46,419 nucleotides of DNA from Natronolimnohabitans innermongolicus JCM 12255 (GCF_000337215.1 NZ_AOHZ01000071.1:1-46419); one strand, 5' to 3'; shown: positions 8,078-16,792, counted from the first letter of the stretch. Program-made: numbers and translations. Notes: generated by a model from the sequence alone, not told the origin.

Positions 8078-11000
8078 TCAGTCCGAACGGCCCCACTCCG
8101 CGGTCTGCTTCGGACGGTCGCTGACGGCCTGGACGTCGATCGGTTCGTCTTTGGCCTCGAGGGCCTCGAGCGCGGCCTTCGCGCTCGCGGGCGTCGAGAA
8201 GTAGGTGATCTCCTCCTCGACGGCGACCTCGAGGAGGTCGCGGTCGCGGGAGACGATGAGGTCGACCTTCCCCTCGCGGACGGCCTGCGCGAGGTCGACC
8301 TCCTCACAGAGGTCGAAGTACTCGGTGAAGCCGTCGACCAGCGCGTCGCCGTCCTCGGTATCCGGGTCGGGGAACTTGTCGGCCGAGAGGTCGATGATCG
8401 CCGTCCCGGAGTCGGGGATCGGCTTGCCCGTCGCGTCCTGGGCCTTGTCGTAGGCCTTGCCGAAGGAGTCGGCGCTGCCCATGACCTCGCCCGTCGATTT
8501 CATCTCCGGACCGAGACGCGGGTCCGAGCCCGGCAGGCGGTCGAACGGCAGGACGACCTCCTTGATCGAGGTCTGCTCGGGAATCTGCTCCTCGATTTCG
8601 AGCTCCTCGAGCGTGTTGCCGGCCATGACCTTCGCGGCGATCTTGGCGATCGGGACGTCCGTGGCCTTCGAGATGAACGGAACGGTACGGGACGAACGCG
8701 GGTTCGCCTCGAGGACGTACACTTCTCCGTCGCGCACCGCGAGCTGGACGTTCAGCAGGCCGACCGTCTCGAGGGCCTCCGCGATGTCTTCGGTGACCTC
8801 GCGGACGCGAGCCAGCGTCTCGTCGTCGAGCGAGCGCGGCGGGATCATACAGGCGGAGTCGCCGGAGTGAACCCCGGCCGTCTCGACGTGTTCCATCACG
8901 CCGCCGATGAGGACGTCCTCGCCGTCGGAAACGGCGTCAACGTCGAGTTCGATGGCGTCGGCGAGGAAGTCGTCGACGAGGATCGGCTTGTCCGGGCTGA
9001 CGCGGACGGCCTCCTCGATGTAGCGCTCGAGTTCCTCGTCGTCGTAGACGACCTCCATCGCGCGGCCGCCGAGCACGTAGGAGGGGCGGACGAGCACGGG
9101 GTAGCCGATCTCGTGGGCCAACTGCATGGCTTCCTCCTTGCTGTGGGCGGCGCCGCCTTCGGGCTGGGCGATGCCGAGGTCGTCCATCAGGGCGTTGAAG
9201 CGGTCGCGGTCCTCCGCTAGGTCCATCGCTTCGACGGACGTGCCCATGACCTCACACTTGAGGCCGCGGCGGTCGATCTCGTCCTGGAGCGGTTCGCCGA
9301 TGTTCACGGAGGTCTGGCCGCCGAACTGGACCATCACGCCGTCGGCGCCGGTCGCCTCGGCGACGTCGGCGACCTCTTCCGCAGTAATGGGCTCGAAGAA
9401 CAGTCCGTCGGACGTGTCGTAGTCCGTCGAGACCGTCTCGGGGTTGTTGTTGACGACGTGGGCGTCGATACCCATGTCGCGAAGCGCCTGGACCGCGTGG
9501 ACCGAACAGTAGTCGAACTCGACACCCTGGCCGATACGGATCGGGCCACCGCCGACGACGATTACGCTCTCGAGATCGCGATCGACCTCGAGTTCGCCCG
9601 AGGCGGCGTCGCCGACGAGCGGGCCGGACTCGAACTCGTTTTTCCGCGAGGAGTAGTAGTACGGCGTCTCGGCCTCGAACTCGCCGGCGCAGGTGTCGAC
9701 CTGCTTGTAGGTGCGACCGGGCACTTCCTGCTCGACGGCGTCGACGTCGGCTCCCGCGGTGGCGGCGATCGTGGCGTTGGTGTGGCCGGCGATCGCGGCC
9801 TCGGTGAAGTCGCCTTCCTGTGCGGCCCGCGTCGACTCCGCGATGCGCTTGAAGCGCTCGGTGTACCACTCGAAGATGCCCGTCAGTTCGACGACTTCGT
9901 CGACGGTGTAGCCGCGCTCGAACGCCTCGAAGAGGGCGTAGGGACGGTCCGGCGAGGGGCGCTCGAGGTAAGTCTCCTCGAGTTCGTCGTCGCTGACGTC
10001 GGCCCAGTCGACGCTGGGTTCGTACTCCGACGATCGGAGGGCCTTGAGCATGGATTCCTCGAAGGTGCGGCCGATGGCCATCGCCTCGCCGGTCGACTTC
10101 ATCGCCGTCGTGAGTTCGAAGTCGACGTCCTCGAACTTGTCTTTGGGCCAGCGCGGCACTTTGGTAACCACGTAGTCGATCGCCGGCTCGAAGGCGGCCG
10201 TGGTCTCGCCCGTAATTTCGTTCTCGATCTCGTGGAGGCGCTTGCCGAGTGCGACCTTCGCGGTCACGCGGGCGATCGGGTAACCGGTCGCCTTGGAAGC
10301 CAGCGCGGAAGAACGGGAGACGCGGGGGTTGACCTCGACGACGCGGTACTCGCCGCCGGGGGTGCCGTCGTCGCGCCAGGCGAACTGGATGTTACAGCCG
10401 CCCTGAATCCCGAGTTCGCGGATGACGTCGAGCGCTGCGGTGCGCATCTCCTGGTGGCCCTCGTCGGGGACGATCTGGGAAGGCGTGACGACCGTCGACT
10501 CCCCGGTGTGGATGCCCATCGGGTCGATGTTCTCCATGTTGCAGATGATGATACAGGAGTCGTCGGCGTCGCGCATCACTTCGTACTCGTACTCGACCCA
10601 GCCCGAGATGGACTCGGTGATGAGGACCTCGCTGTTACGCGAGAGGCGCAGACCCTTGCGGACCCGGGCGAGCAACTCGTCGAACTCGTGGACGACGCCC
10701 GAACCGGAGCCGCCCAGCGTGTAGGTCGTGCGGGCGATTACGGGGAGCCCACCGACCTCGTCGACGGCCGCCTGGACGCGCTCCTCGAGGTCGTCTTCGG
10801 TCAGTTCCGAGACCGACTCGTCTTCCTCGAGCGAGATGGTCGTCGACGCGGGGACTGGCTGGCCGATCTTCTCCATGCGCTGACGGAAGAGGTCGCGGTC
10901 TTCCGTCGCGTAGATGGTGTCCAGCGGCGTCCCCATGATCTCGACGCCGTACTGCTCGAGGACGCCCTCCTCGGCGAGTTCGGCCGTGACGTTCAGGCCG

Positions 11001-11302
11001 GTCTGACCGCCGAGCCCGGCGATGACGCCGTCGGGGCGTTCCTTGCGAATGATCTCGGCGATGGCCTCCGTGGTGATCGGCTCGATGTAGACCTCGTCGG
11101 CCATCTCCGGATCGGTCATGATCGTCGCCGGGTTTGAGTTGACGAGGACGACTCGAGCGCCCTCCTCCTGGAGCGCTCGACAGGCCTGTGCGCCCGAGTA
11201 GTCGAACTCGGCCGCCTGTCCGATCTGGATCGGGCCGCTTCCGATCAACAGGATCGTACGTCCGTCCCCCGTCTCGCCCGTAGACTGCTGGTCCGTACTC
11301 AT
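8078..11302 (-). CDS. carB: Carbamoyl phosphate synthase, large subunit
   Basis: A 1074-residue protein (family usual ~1070) making carbamoyl phosphate from bicarbonate, ammonia (passed from the CarA glutaminase) and two ATP, for pyrimidine and arginine synthesis. Two homologous halves are clear: the first starts TILLIGSGPIQIGQAAEFDYSG, the second SVIVVGGGPIRIGQGVEFDY. The ATP-grasp domains show TYTLGGSGSGV and SYVLGGRAMEVV, with VNPR/ANPRSSRT metal-site motifs. The last ~150 residues form an MGS-like allosteric domain (KVDLIVSRDRDLLEVAVEEE). The start is ATG 11302 (MSTDQQSTGETGDGR); longer openings in this frame are not protein-like. No carA in the window, so the partner is encoded elsewhere. 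An inverted repeat sits upstream of its promoter. Confidence 0.97.
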   Translation of the reverse strand: MSTDQQSTGETGDGRTILLIGSGPIQIGQAAEFDYSGAQACRALQEEGARVVLVNSNPATIMTDPEMADEVYIEPITTEAIAEIIRKERPDGVIAGLGGQTGLNVTAELAEEGVLEQYGVEIMGTPLDTIYATEDRDLFRQRMEKIGQPVPASTTISLEEDESVSELTEDDLEERVQAAVDEVGGLPVIARTTYTLGGSGSGVVHEFDELLARVRKGLRLSRNSEVLITESISGWVEYEYEVMRDADDSCIIICNMENIDPMGIHTGESTVVTPSQIVPDEGHQEMRTAALDVIRELGIQGGCNIQFAWRDDGTPGGEYRVVEVNPRVSRSSALASKATGYPIARVTAKVALGKRLHEIENEITGETTAAFEPAIDYVVTKVPRWPKDKFEDVDFELTTAMKSTGEAMAIGRTFEESMLKALRSSEYEPSVDWADVSDDELEETYLERPSPDRPYALFEAFERGYTVDEVVELTGIFEWYTERFKRIAESTRAAQEGDFTEAAIAGHTNATIAATAGADVDAVEQEVPGRTYKQVDTCAGEFEAETPYYYSSRKNEFESGPLVGDAASGELEVDRDLESVIVVGGGPIRIGQGVEFDYCSVHAVQALRDMGIDAHVVNNNPETVSTDYDTSDGLFFEPITAEEVADVAEATGADGVMVQFGGQTSVNIGEPLQDEIDRRGLKCEVMGTSVEAMDLAEDRDRFNALMDDLGIAQPEGGAAHSKEEAMQLAHEIGYPVLVRPSYVLGGRAMEVVYDDEELERYIEEAVRVSPDKPILVDDFLADAIELDVDAVSDGEDVLIGGVMEHVETAGVHSGDSACMIPPRSLDDETLARVREVTEDIAEALETVGLLNVQLAVRDGEVYVLEANPRSSRTVPFISKATDVPIAKIAAKVMAGNTLEELEIEEQIPEQTSIKEVVLPFDRLPGSDPRLGPEMKSTGEVMGSADSFGKAYDKAQDATGKPIPDSGTAIIDLSADKFPDPDTEDGDALVDGFTEYFDLCEEVDLAQAVREGKVDLIVSRDRDLLEVAVEEEITYFSTPASAKAALEALEAKDEPIDVQAVSDRPKQTAEWGRSD

Positions 11303-11332
11303 TTTGCTTGTTCGTCCGAAGTTCGCACATCG

Positions 11333-11340
11333 TAATAAGC
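11333..11340 (-). promoter_or_regulatory. TATA-like box for carB
   Basis: Minus-strand GCTTATTA is centred ~34 nt upstream of ATG 11302, giving a leader of only a few nucleotides. Confidence 0.55.
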
Positions 11341-11354
11341 CCCACGATACAGTA

Positions 11355-11383
11355 CGAATCTCGAAACGGCTTTTCGAAATTCG
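11355..11383. promoter_or_regulatory. 12-bp inverted repeat upstream of carB promoter (possible operator)
   Basis: CGAATCTCGAAA (11355-11366) and TTTCGAAATTCG (11372-11383) match in 11 of 12 positions as an inverted repeat with a 5-nt spacer. It lies ~15-40 bp upstream of the carB TATA-like box, where an archaeal activator or repressor could bind. No regulator is identified. Confidence 0.4.
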
Positions 11384-11571
11384 AATCGTCGTCCCCAGAT
11401 CTCCCGCTCGGTCGACTGCAGTTGTGTTTCGCCGCAAACTGGCGTCGATCGGCGACCGTCTGCGAACCGCGCCCCGACTTCGGCTGCGCGAATCTCGTAT
11501 TCGGCCGACGACCGGTCCGACGCGAGCGGTCGCGTGTGTTCTGGTGTCACAACCCACCACGTTGGCCAAAC

Positions 11572-11580
11572 AGTTTATAG
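11572..11580 (+). promoter_or_regulatory. TATA-like box for hybrid sensor kinase
   Basis: AGTTTATAG is centred ~33 nt before ATG 11610. The spacing supports the chosen start and a near-leaderless transcript. Confidence 0.6.
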
Positions 11581-11609
11581 TGACACACTCTCTGTTCGAA
11601 TTCAACGAG

Positions 11610-13601
11610 ATGGTTGCCGCCGGAGGATCAGGTTCGAGGCCGCCACCGTCCGTTCTGTACCTCGACCCGAACGCGACAGTTCGACGACGTACCGCCGACT
11701 CGCTCGAGTCGGCCGTCGACGACCTTACCGTCGAGGCGGTCGGGACGCCGACCGATCTGCGTCGCGCACTGTCGGATCCCCACTCTGCGTACGCGTGTCT
11801 CATCACGGAGTATCGACTCTCCGAGACCGACGCCCTGTCACTGTACACGTCCCTTCGAAGCGACGATATCGCGGACGTTCCCGCCGTGTTGTACACGGCG
11901 GATGGCGACGAACTACTCGCGAGCAATGCCCTTACGGCTGGCTTTTCGGGCTACGTCCCGAAAGGGCGGGACGATTCGCTCGAGCGACTTCGTGCGCAGT
12001 TGCGGACCGTCGTCGAAACTGAGAGCCGGGCCGACCGCCTCGAGCGCTACCGGACGCTGGTCGAGACGGTCGGCGACTCGATGTACATCCTCGACGACGA
12101 CGGCCGGATCGAGATGGCAAACGAGGCGATGGCACGGGCCGTCGGGGTTCCGCAGTCGGAACTGGTCGGCAAGTCGATCACCGAGTTCGTCCTCCCAGCG
12201 GATACGAACCGCGTTCTGCAGACGCTTCGTGAGATTCACGCGACGGACGGGCGAGCGTGGGAGACGGTCGAAGTAACCGCGACGCTGGGCGAGGGACCCC
12301 TGTGTTCCGTGGAGGTAAACGTCGCGCCGCTGGTCGACGAGGGGACGGTAACCGGCAGCGTCGGCGTCGTTCGTGACATCTCCTCGCACGCCGAGCAAGA
12401 GCGCCGAATCCGCCGTCTCCACGACGGAACTCGACGGTTGATGGGTGCGACGGAAGCCGAGACGATCGCTCGGATCGTCACGGACATCGCCGCCGACGCC
12501 CTCGACCTTGAACTCACCGCCGTTCACCTCTATCGGGACGACATCGTGACCCGATCCGCGACGGCCAGTGAGCCGCCCCCGTCGGAGTCCGGATCGTCGG
12601 CCGAATCGCGGGAGCCGTCGACGCGCGGGCTCGTCCCGGCGGCGATGAGCACTGCCTGCATCGACCTGTTCGACGGCGTCGCACCGCGTATCGAACCGGG
12701 CGGCAGCATCGCGTGGGACGCGTACGAAACCGGAGAGACCGTCGTCCACGACGACGTTCGAGCGGCACCGAACGTCCGCAATCCCGAGACGCCGATCCGA
12801 AGCGAGGCCGTCATCCCGCTCGGTGAACATGGCATCTTCATCGTCCGTTCGCTCGAGCCGGACGATCTCGATCAAGAAACGGTGACGCTCGCACAGATTC
12901 TCGCCGCCAACGCGGAAGCATCCCTCGATCGAGCCCAGCGCGAGGCGGAACTGGCCGAACGCCGCCAGGAACTCGAGCGCCAGAACGAGCGGCTCGACTC
13001 CTTTGCGAGTACGGTTTCACACGATCTTCGGAACCCGTTGACGCTCGCGATGGGACGGGCGGAGATGCTCGACCACCAACTCGGCGACGACGGCGCTGCG
13101 AGCGCCCATCTCGAGGAGATCGACTGGGCGCACGATCGGATGGACGAACTCATCGAGAACGTGTTGACGCTCGCCCGATCCGGGAAACAGCTGACCGAGA
13201 CGGAGACGGTCGATCTCGCGGCTAGCGTCGACCGAGCCCATCGAACGGTCGACTCCACGCTTACCGTCGAGACGGCGACCTCGCTGCCGGCGGTAGACGC
13301 CGACCCGGAACGGCTACGCGTGCTCTTCGAGAACGTCCTCCGGAACGCGCGCGAACACGCTGGCGACGGAGTGACGGTCACCGTCGAACCGACGCCCGGC
13401 GGGTTCGCGATCAGCGACGACGGCCCCGGCATCCCCGCTCACGCTCGAGACGCCGCGCTCGAGTGGGGGTATAGTACGAACGCCGACGGAACGGGGTTCG
13501 GACTCGCGATCGTCGCCGAGATCGTCGAGGCCCACGGCTGGTCGCTGTCGCTCGAGGAAAGCGCCGACGGCGGGCTCCGGCTGGTCGTCTCGGTGGTGTG
13601 A
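11610..13601 (+). CDS. Sensor histidine kinase with degenerate receiver, PAS and GAF domains
   Basis: A 663-residue soluble sensor (no TM segment seen). Order: receiver-like domain (about 14-130), PAS (about 146-262, YILDDDGRIEMANEAM...), GAF-like (about 285-445), HisKA with phosphoacceptor His471 in STVSHDLRNPL, then HATPase with NVLRNAREHA, DDGPGIP and GTGFGLAIV. In the receiver, the position of the phosphoacceptor Asp holds Glu67 (CLITEYRL, normally ..DYRL) and the N-terminal acidic pair is reduced to a single Asp (VLYLDPN); the Lys of YVPKG is kept. It therefore may not be phosphorylated normally. The start is set by the TATA-like box 33 nt upstream. Signal unknown. No cognate response regulator lies beside it, which is usual in haloarchaea. 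Confidence 0.93.
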   Translation: MVAAGGSGSRPPPSVLYLDPNATVRRRTADSLESAVDDLTVEAVGTPTDLRRALSDPHSAYACLITEYRLSETDALSLYTSLRSDDIADVPAVLYTADGDELLASNALTAGFSGYVPKGRDDSLERLRAQLRTVVETESRADRLERYRTLVETVGDSMYILDDDGRIEMANEAMARAVGVPQSELVGKSITEFVLPADTNRVLQTLREIHATDGRAWETVEVTATLGEGPLCSVEVNVAPLVDEGTVTGSVGVVRDISSHAEQERRIRRLHDGTRRLMGATEAETIARIVTDIAADALDLELTAVHLYRDDIVTRSATASEPPPSESGSSAESREPSTRGLVPAAMSTACIDLFDGVAPRIEPGGSIAWDAYETGETVVHDDVRAAPNVRNPETPIRSEAVIPLGEHGIFIVRSLEPDDLDQETVTLAQILAANAEASLDRAQREAELAERRQELERQNERLDSFASTVSHDLRNPLTLAMGRAEMLDHQLGDDGAASAHLEEIDWAHDRMDELIENVLTLARSGKQLTETETVDLAASVDRAHRTVDSTLTVETATSLPAVDADPERLRVLFENVLRNAREHAGDGVTVTVEPTPGGFAISDDGPGIPAHARDAALEWGYSTNADGTGFGLAIVAEIVEAHGWSLSLEESADGGLRLVVSVV

Positions 13602-13617
13602 TCGCCGTCCGTCGCGC

Positions 13618-14154
13618 TCACAGCGCTCGATCGTGTTCGCTCTCGAACTCCCGCTGGCGGCGATACTGCTCGACGAACTCGCTTACGTCGAACTCGAGCA
13701 TCTGGGCCTCGAACTCGGTGACGGCGCCGTCGTCTTCGGCGTGGCTGATCGCGTGTTCCATGAGTTCGACGACGAGTTCGACGATAATCTCGTGGAGCCG
13801 TCGCGAATCGAAGTCGGTCACCCACAGCATGGCGTAGCCGACGCCGCCGTCGTCGCTCGCGTCGTAGGTGACGACCTTCTCGGGAAACTCCTCCATGACG
13901 ACGCCCATCAGGTGGGGGGTGCCGAACTCGTCGAACTCGTCGGCCGGTTCGATCGTCTCCTGGAGGATCGCGACGAGGGACTCGGGGAAGAACCGAGAGG
14001 GCGGGTGAACGTCGGTGACGACCGCGTGGGCCTCGCCGCAGGGACACCCGTACTCGCGCATTCCCAGATCGATCTCGTGGGGGTCGAGGGTCGTCCCGCA
14101 GGGTAACTCGAGCGTCCGATCACCGCCGGATCCCGGGACGCGGGGCTCTGTCAT
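13618..14154 (-). CDS. Haloarchaeal conserved protein with Cys/His cluster (DUF5815-like)
   Basis: A 178-residue protein starting MTEPRVPGSGGDRTLELPCG. Cys19, Cys37, Cys39, His43 and His50 (PCG ... YGCPCGEAH) suggest a metal-binding N-terminal region. The rest is an acidic helical domain (IETIEPADEFDEFGTP..., then LWVTDFDSRRLHEIIVELVVELMEHAI). From memory it matches a haloarchaea-specific family, perhaps DUF5815; I could not verify this. The start is ATG 14154, with a TATA-like CTTTTGC on the minus strand ~28 nt upstream, so it has its own promoter despite lying 61 nt downstream of the ABC operon. Convergent with the kinase (16-nt gap). Confidence 0.8.
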   Translation of the reverse strand: MTEPRVPGSGGDRTLELPCGTTLDPHEIDLGMREYGCPCGEAHAVVTDVHPPSRFFPESLVAILQETIEPADEFDEFGTPHLMGVVMEEFPEKVVTYDASDDGGVGYAMLWVTDFDSRRLHEIIVELVVELMEHAISHAEDDGAVTEFEAQMLEFDVSEFVEQYRRQREFESEHDRAL

Positions 14155-14215
14155 TAGCTCCCGTTCGGCCGGACGAAGCAAAAGGGCGACGACTCGGGGG
14201 CTCGCGGCGACCGCC

Positions 14216-15094
14216 TCAGAGGTCGGAGCCTGCAAACCGGTAGTAGCCGATCGCCAGCGGGACGACCAGCCAGAACGCGAGGACGACGATCCCGACTTCG
14301 GGACTTGTGAAGAACCCCTCGAACCCTGTGTCTGTGCCACCAGCCTCGACGCCCACGCCCGTCTGGGCCGGCTCGGCACCGACCGTGTCTGCGAGGTCGG
14401 GCAACAGGGCGACGATCGTCGAGAAGTACGCCGAGGACGGGGCCAGTTGCATCACGGGGAAGATCCAGTCGGGCATCGTCGTCGGGAACGAGAACCCTTC
14501 AACGACGTAGAGGATCCCCATCGGGACGACGTCCCAGAGGAGTTCGAAGACGACGAAGAAGCCAAGCGAGAGCGTCGTCGCTCGCGAAGTCGACCCCGTC
14601 GTCGCGGAGATGCTGACGATAATCGTGGCGTAGATCGCGCCGAACGCGAGCGTGACGAGGACGAACGTCAGGGCCGCGACCGCATCGAACGTCCCGAGCA
14701 GCAGGGATCCGAACCCGAGTCCGACGACGAGGCCGACACCGAGCCCGAACGCGAGCACGGCCGCCCGACCCGCGACCTTGCCGGCCAGGACCTGTCCACG
14801 GGTGGTCGGCAGCGAGAGCAGCAGTTTGATGCTCCCGAGTTCACGCTCGCCGGCCAGCGATTTGTAGCAGACGACGATCGCCGCCAGCGGAACGAACAGG
14901 CCGGTGAGTCCGACGGTAAAGAAGAGCAACCCGCCGAAGGTCGCCCCCGCCGGCGAGCCGAACATCTCCGGAACCTCGACGTAGGCGTACGTCGACAGCA
15001 GCGAGACCAGGACGAAGACGCCGACGAGCGCCCACAGCGCACGCGACTGGACCGCGTCCCGGAAGTCCTTCTTGGCGACGGTGAGCCAGGTCAC
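14216..15094 (-). CDS. ABC-2 type permease (NosY-like)
   Basis: A 292-residue membrane protein with about six TM helices. It starts MTWLTVAKKDFRDAVQSRALW and contains the family motif ERELGSIKLLLSLPTTR after the second helix. A large extracytoplasmic loop lies before the last helix (about 235-268, acidic and Gly-rich). Its first 4 bases overlap the end of the upstream ATPase gene, so the two are translated together as one exporter. Similar permeases occur in copper-export/nitrous-oxide (NosY) and gliding-type systems, but nothing here fixes the substrate. Confidence 0.92.
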   Translation of the reverse strand: MTWLTVAKKDFRDAVQSRALWALVGVFVLVSLLSTYAYVEVPEMFGSPAGATFGGLLFFTVGLTGLFVPLAAIVVCYKSLAGERELGSIKLLLSLPTTRGQVLAGKVAGRAAVLAFGLGVGLVVGLGFGSLLLGTFDAVAALTFVLVTLAFGAIYATIIVSISATTGSTSRATTLSLGFFVVFELLWDVVPMGILYVVEGFSFPTTMPDWIFPVMQLAPSSAYFSTIVALLPDLADTVGAEPAQTGVGVEAGGTDTGFEGFFTSPEVGIVVLAFWLVVPLAIGYYRFAGSDL

Positions 15095-16011
15095 GCCTCC
15101 ACCTCCACTGGCTCGTTCGTGTAGCGGACGAACAAGTCCTCGAGCGAGGATTCGACCACCGAGAAGTCCTGGACGCCGGCGACCTCGTCGATCGCATGCA
15201 GGACGGCGAACTTCGAGACGTCGCCGACGCGCACTCGCAGTCGACCGTCGTCGATCGACGCCGCGGCGACGCCCTCGAGTCCGCGCACGCGCTCGAGGAC
15301 GGTCTCGTCGAGTTCGTCGGCGACGTAAACGTACAGCGTCTCGCCGGTCTCCGTCGCGTTTCGGAGGCCGTCGATCGTATCGACGGCGACGAGTTGCCCC
15401 CGGTCGATAATCGCCACCCGATCGCAGATGGCTTCGACCTGTTCCATGATGTGACTCGAGAAGAAGACCGTCGTCCCGCGGTCGTTCTCCGCGCGGATGA
15501 TCTCGCGCATCTCGCGGGCGCCATTGGGGTCGAGTCCGGTCGAGGGCTCGTCGAGTACGAGCAGGTCGGGATCGCCGACGAGTGCCATCGCAAGCGCCAG
15601 CCGCTGGCGCATCCCCTTCGAGTAGCCGCCGGCTTTTCGATCCGCGGCGTCGGCGATTCGGACGCGCTCGAGCAGTGCCTCGGGATCGTCGTTGACTCCT
15701 TTCATCTCGACGGCGAACTCGACGTGCTGGCGGCCGGTGAGGCGGTCGTAGACGTGGTAGGCGTCGGGAAGGACGCCGGTTCGGGACCGAACGGCCAGCC
15801 CCTCGGACTGTGCGTCGTGGCCCAGCACGGTCGCGGTACCGTCCGTCGGTCGGATGAAGTCGAGCAGGATGTCGATCGTCGTGGACTTCCCGGCGCCGTT
15901 CGGTCCGAGAAAGCCGAAGATTTCACCCTCTTGAATGGTCAGGTCGAGGTCGTCGACGGCGACGACGTCGCCGAATCGTTTGGTCAGCCCCTCGAGTTCG
16001 ATCGCCGTCAC
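15091..16011 (-). CDS. ABC transporter ATP-binding protein
   Basis: A 306-residue ATPase starting at GTG 16011 ((V)TAIELEGLTKRFGDVVAVDD). Walker A GPNGAGKST is at 36-44; it has the signature YSKGMRQRL and Walker B LLVLDEPSTGLD, then an H-loop in FFSSHIMEQ. The ~80 C-terminal residues form a regulatory domain typical of CcmA/NosF-like exporters (VGDVSKFAVLHAIDEV). It overlaps the permease gene by 4 bases (ATG within the stop region), so the pair forms an operon. The ATPase at 4930-5715 is a homologue of the same class but belongs to a different transporter. Confidence 0.94.
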   Translation of the reverse strand: MTAIELEGLTKRFGDVVAVDDLDLTIQEGEIFGFLGPNGAGKSTTIDILLDFIRPTDGTATVLGHDAQSEGLAVRSRTGVLPDAYHVYDRLTGRQHVEFAVEMKGVNDDPEALLERVRIADAADRKAGGYSKGMRQRLALAMALVGDPDLLVLDEPSTGLDPNGAREMREIIRAENDRGTTVFFSSHIMEQVEAICDRVAIIDRGQLVAVDTIDGLRNATETGETLYVYVADELDETVLERVRGLEGVAAASIDDGRLRVRVGDVSKFAVLHAIDEVAGVQDFSVVESSLEDLFVRYTNEPVEVEA

Positions 16012-16032
16012 GGCCGACCGACCACGTGACTA

Positions 16033-16053
16033 GTTCGCCCACTGACGGCGAAC
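16033..16053. promoter_or_regulatory. Inverted repeat upstream of ABC operon (possible operator)
   Basis: GTTCGCC (16033-16039) and GGCGAAC (16047-16053) form a perfect 7-bp inverted repeat with a 7-nt spacer, 22-42 nt upstream of the GTG start of the ABC ATPase. The position overlaps where the transcription start or TATA region would be. TATA-like CTTATG (minus strand) lies farther up, near 16085-16090. Confidence 0.35.
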
Positions 16054-16186
16054 AATGGCTCAGACAACGACACTGCAACGGTAGACATAAGCTCTGATTC
16101 GCACGGCGAAGAATAAGTGTTGGTGGTGTTTCTCGCCGCTGTGAGAGTTTCCGTTAGTGATCGACGTCGACCCGTCCTCACCTAAT

Positions 16187-16597
16187 TCAGGGCCAGTCGT
16201 CACGGACCGGTTCGGCGTCGTCGTCACCGACGTCGGCGTCGTCGGCGACGATCCAGTCGGCGGCGTCGGCCGCGTCCGTGACGGCCAGATACTCCCAGCC
16301 GACCTCCTCGGCCAGCTGTTCGTCCTCCTCGCTCGAGCCGATGAAGACGTACCGATCGGTGTTGAACTGGTCTTTGACGCCCTCCAGACTCTCGGCTTTA
16401 CCCCGCGGCCCCGAGAAGAAATCCTGCCGGATGCGGTTCTTGCGCGTGAAGTTCGTCACCACGTAGGTGGGCTTCTCGGAGACGACGCCGATGTACTCGG
16501 TCCACCCTCTGGCGTCTTCGAAGACGCTCTCGGGCGAGGCGAGCTCTTTCAGCGCCTCGAGTTCGAACGCCAGGGTCATGTCGCTACCGCCGTTCAT
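16187..16597 (-). CDS. Haloarchaeal conserved hypothetical protein
   Basis: A 136-residue acidic protein. The core (about 7-115) is compact with alternating strand/helix character: YIGVVSEKPTYVVTNFTRKN, a basic RIRQDFFSGPRGKAESL segment, then RYVFIGSSEEDEQLAEEVGWEYLAV. The last ~20 residues are an acidic tail. I recall close relatives across Halobacteria without a known function. Two starts are possible: ATG 16597 (MNGGSDMTLAF), favoured by a TATA-like GTTTTCC ~27 nt upstream, or ATG 16579 (MTLAFELEALKEL), where family homology seems to begin. A structured repeat lies upstream (16645-16724). Confidence 0.82.
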   Translation of the reverse strand: MNGGSDMTLAFELEALKELASPESVFEDARGWTEYIGVVSEKPTYVVTNFTRKNRIRQDFFSGPRGKAESLEGVKDQFNTDRYVFIGSSEEDEQLAEEVGWEYLAVTDAADAADWIVADDADVGDDDAEPVRDDWP

Positions 16598-16644
16598 ACG
16601 CTATCGAAAGCGCGCGCGTGGGAAAACGGCTTCGATACTTCTAT

Positions 16645-16724
16645 ACTAGCCACTGGGAGTCATTGCACACCTGATCGCCAGAGGGCGTTGCGATCAGTGT
16701 GTACATCGTTTCAGTGGTTACTAG
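16645..16724. repeat. Nested-hairpin element (dispersed repeat or structured RNA candidate)
   Basis: About 80 nt of nested inverted repeats in a 195-bp non-coding gap. The outer arms are CTAGCCACTG (16646-16655) and CAGTGGTTACTAG (16712-16724), which pair with a 3-nt bulge. The inner arms are ACACCTGATCGC (16667-16678) and GCGATCAGTGTGT (16690-16702), which pair with a 1-nt bulge. A small GCC/GGC apex is at 16677-16686. From memory, similar sequence is scattered through haloarchaeal genomes, but I have not checked. It ends ~50 nt before the minus-strand gene at 16597, so it could be part of that promoter region, a small RNA or a miniature element. Confidence 0.6.
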
Positions 16725-16792
16725 CGGGCAGCGAGAGCGGTGCAGGTTGGGGTCCGATCACCGTCTCCCCGCTCCGTTCATCTCGTCTCGAG

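Noticed and set aside
9458-11137. Long open frame on the plus strand opposite carB (559 codons)
   Set aside because: It is the complement of a highly expressed-type, fully conserved gene; in GC-rich DNA with strong third-position bias such antisense frames arise automatically, and the translation has no recognisable motif.
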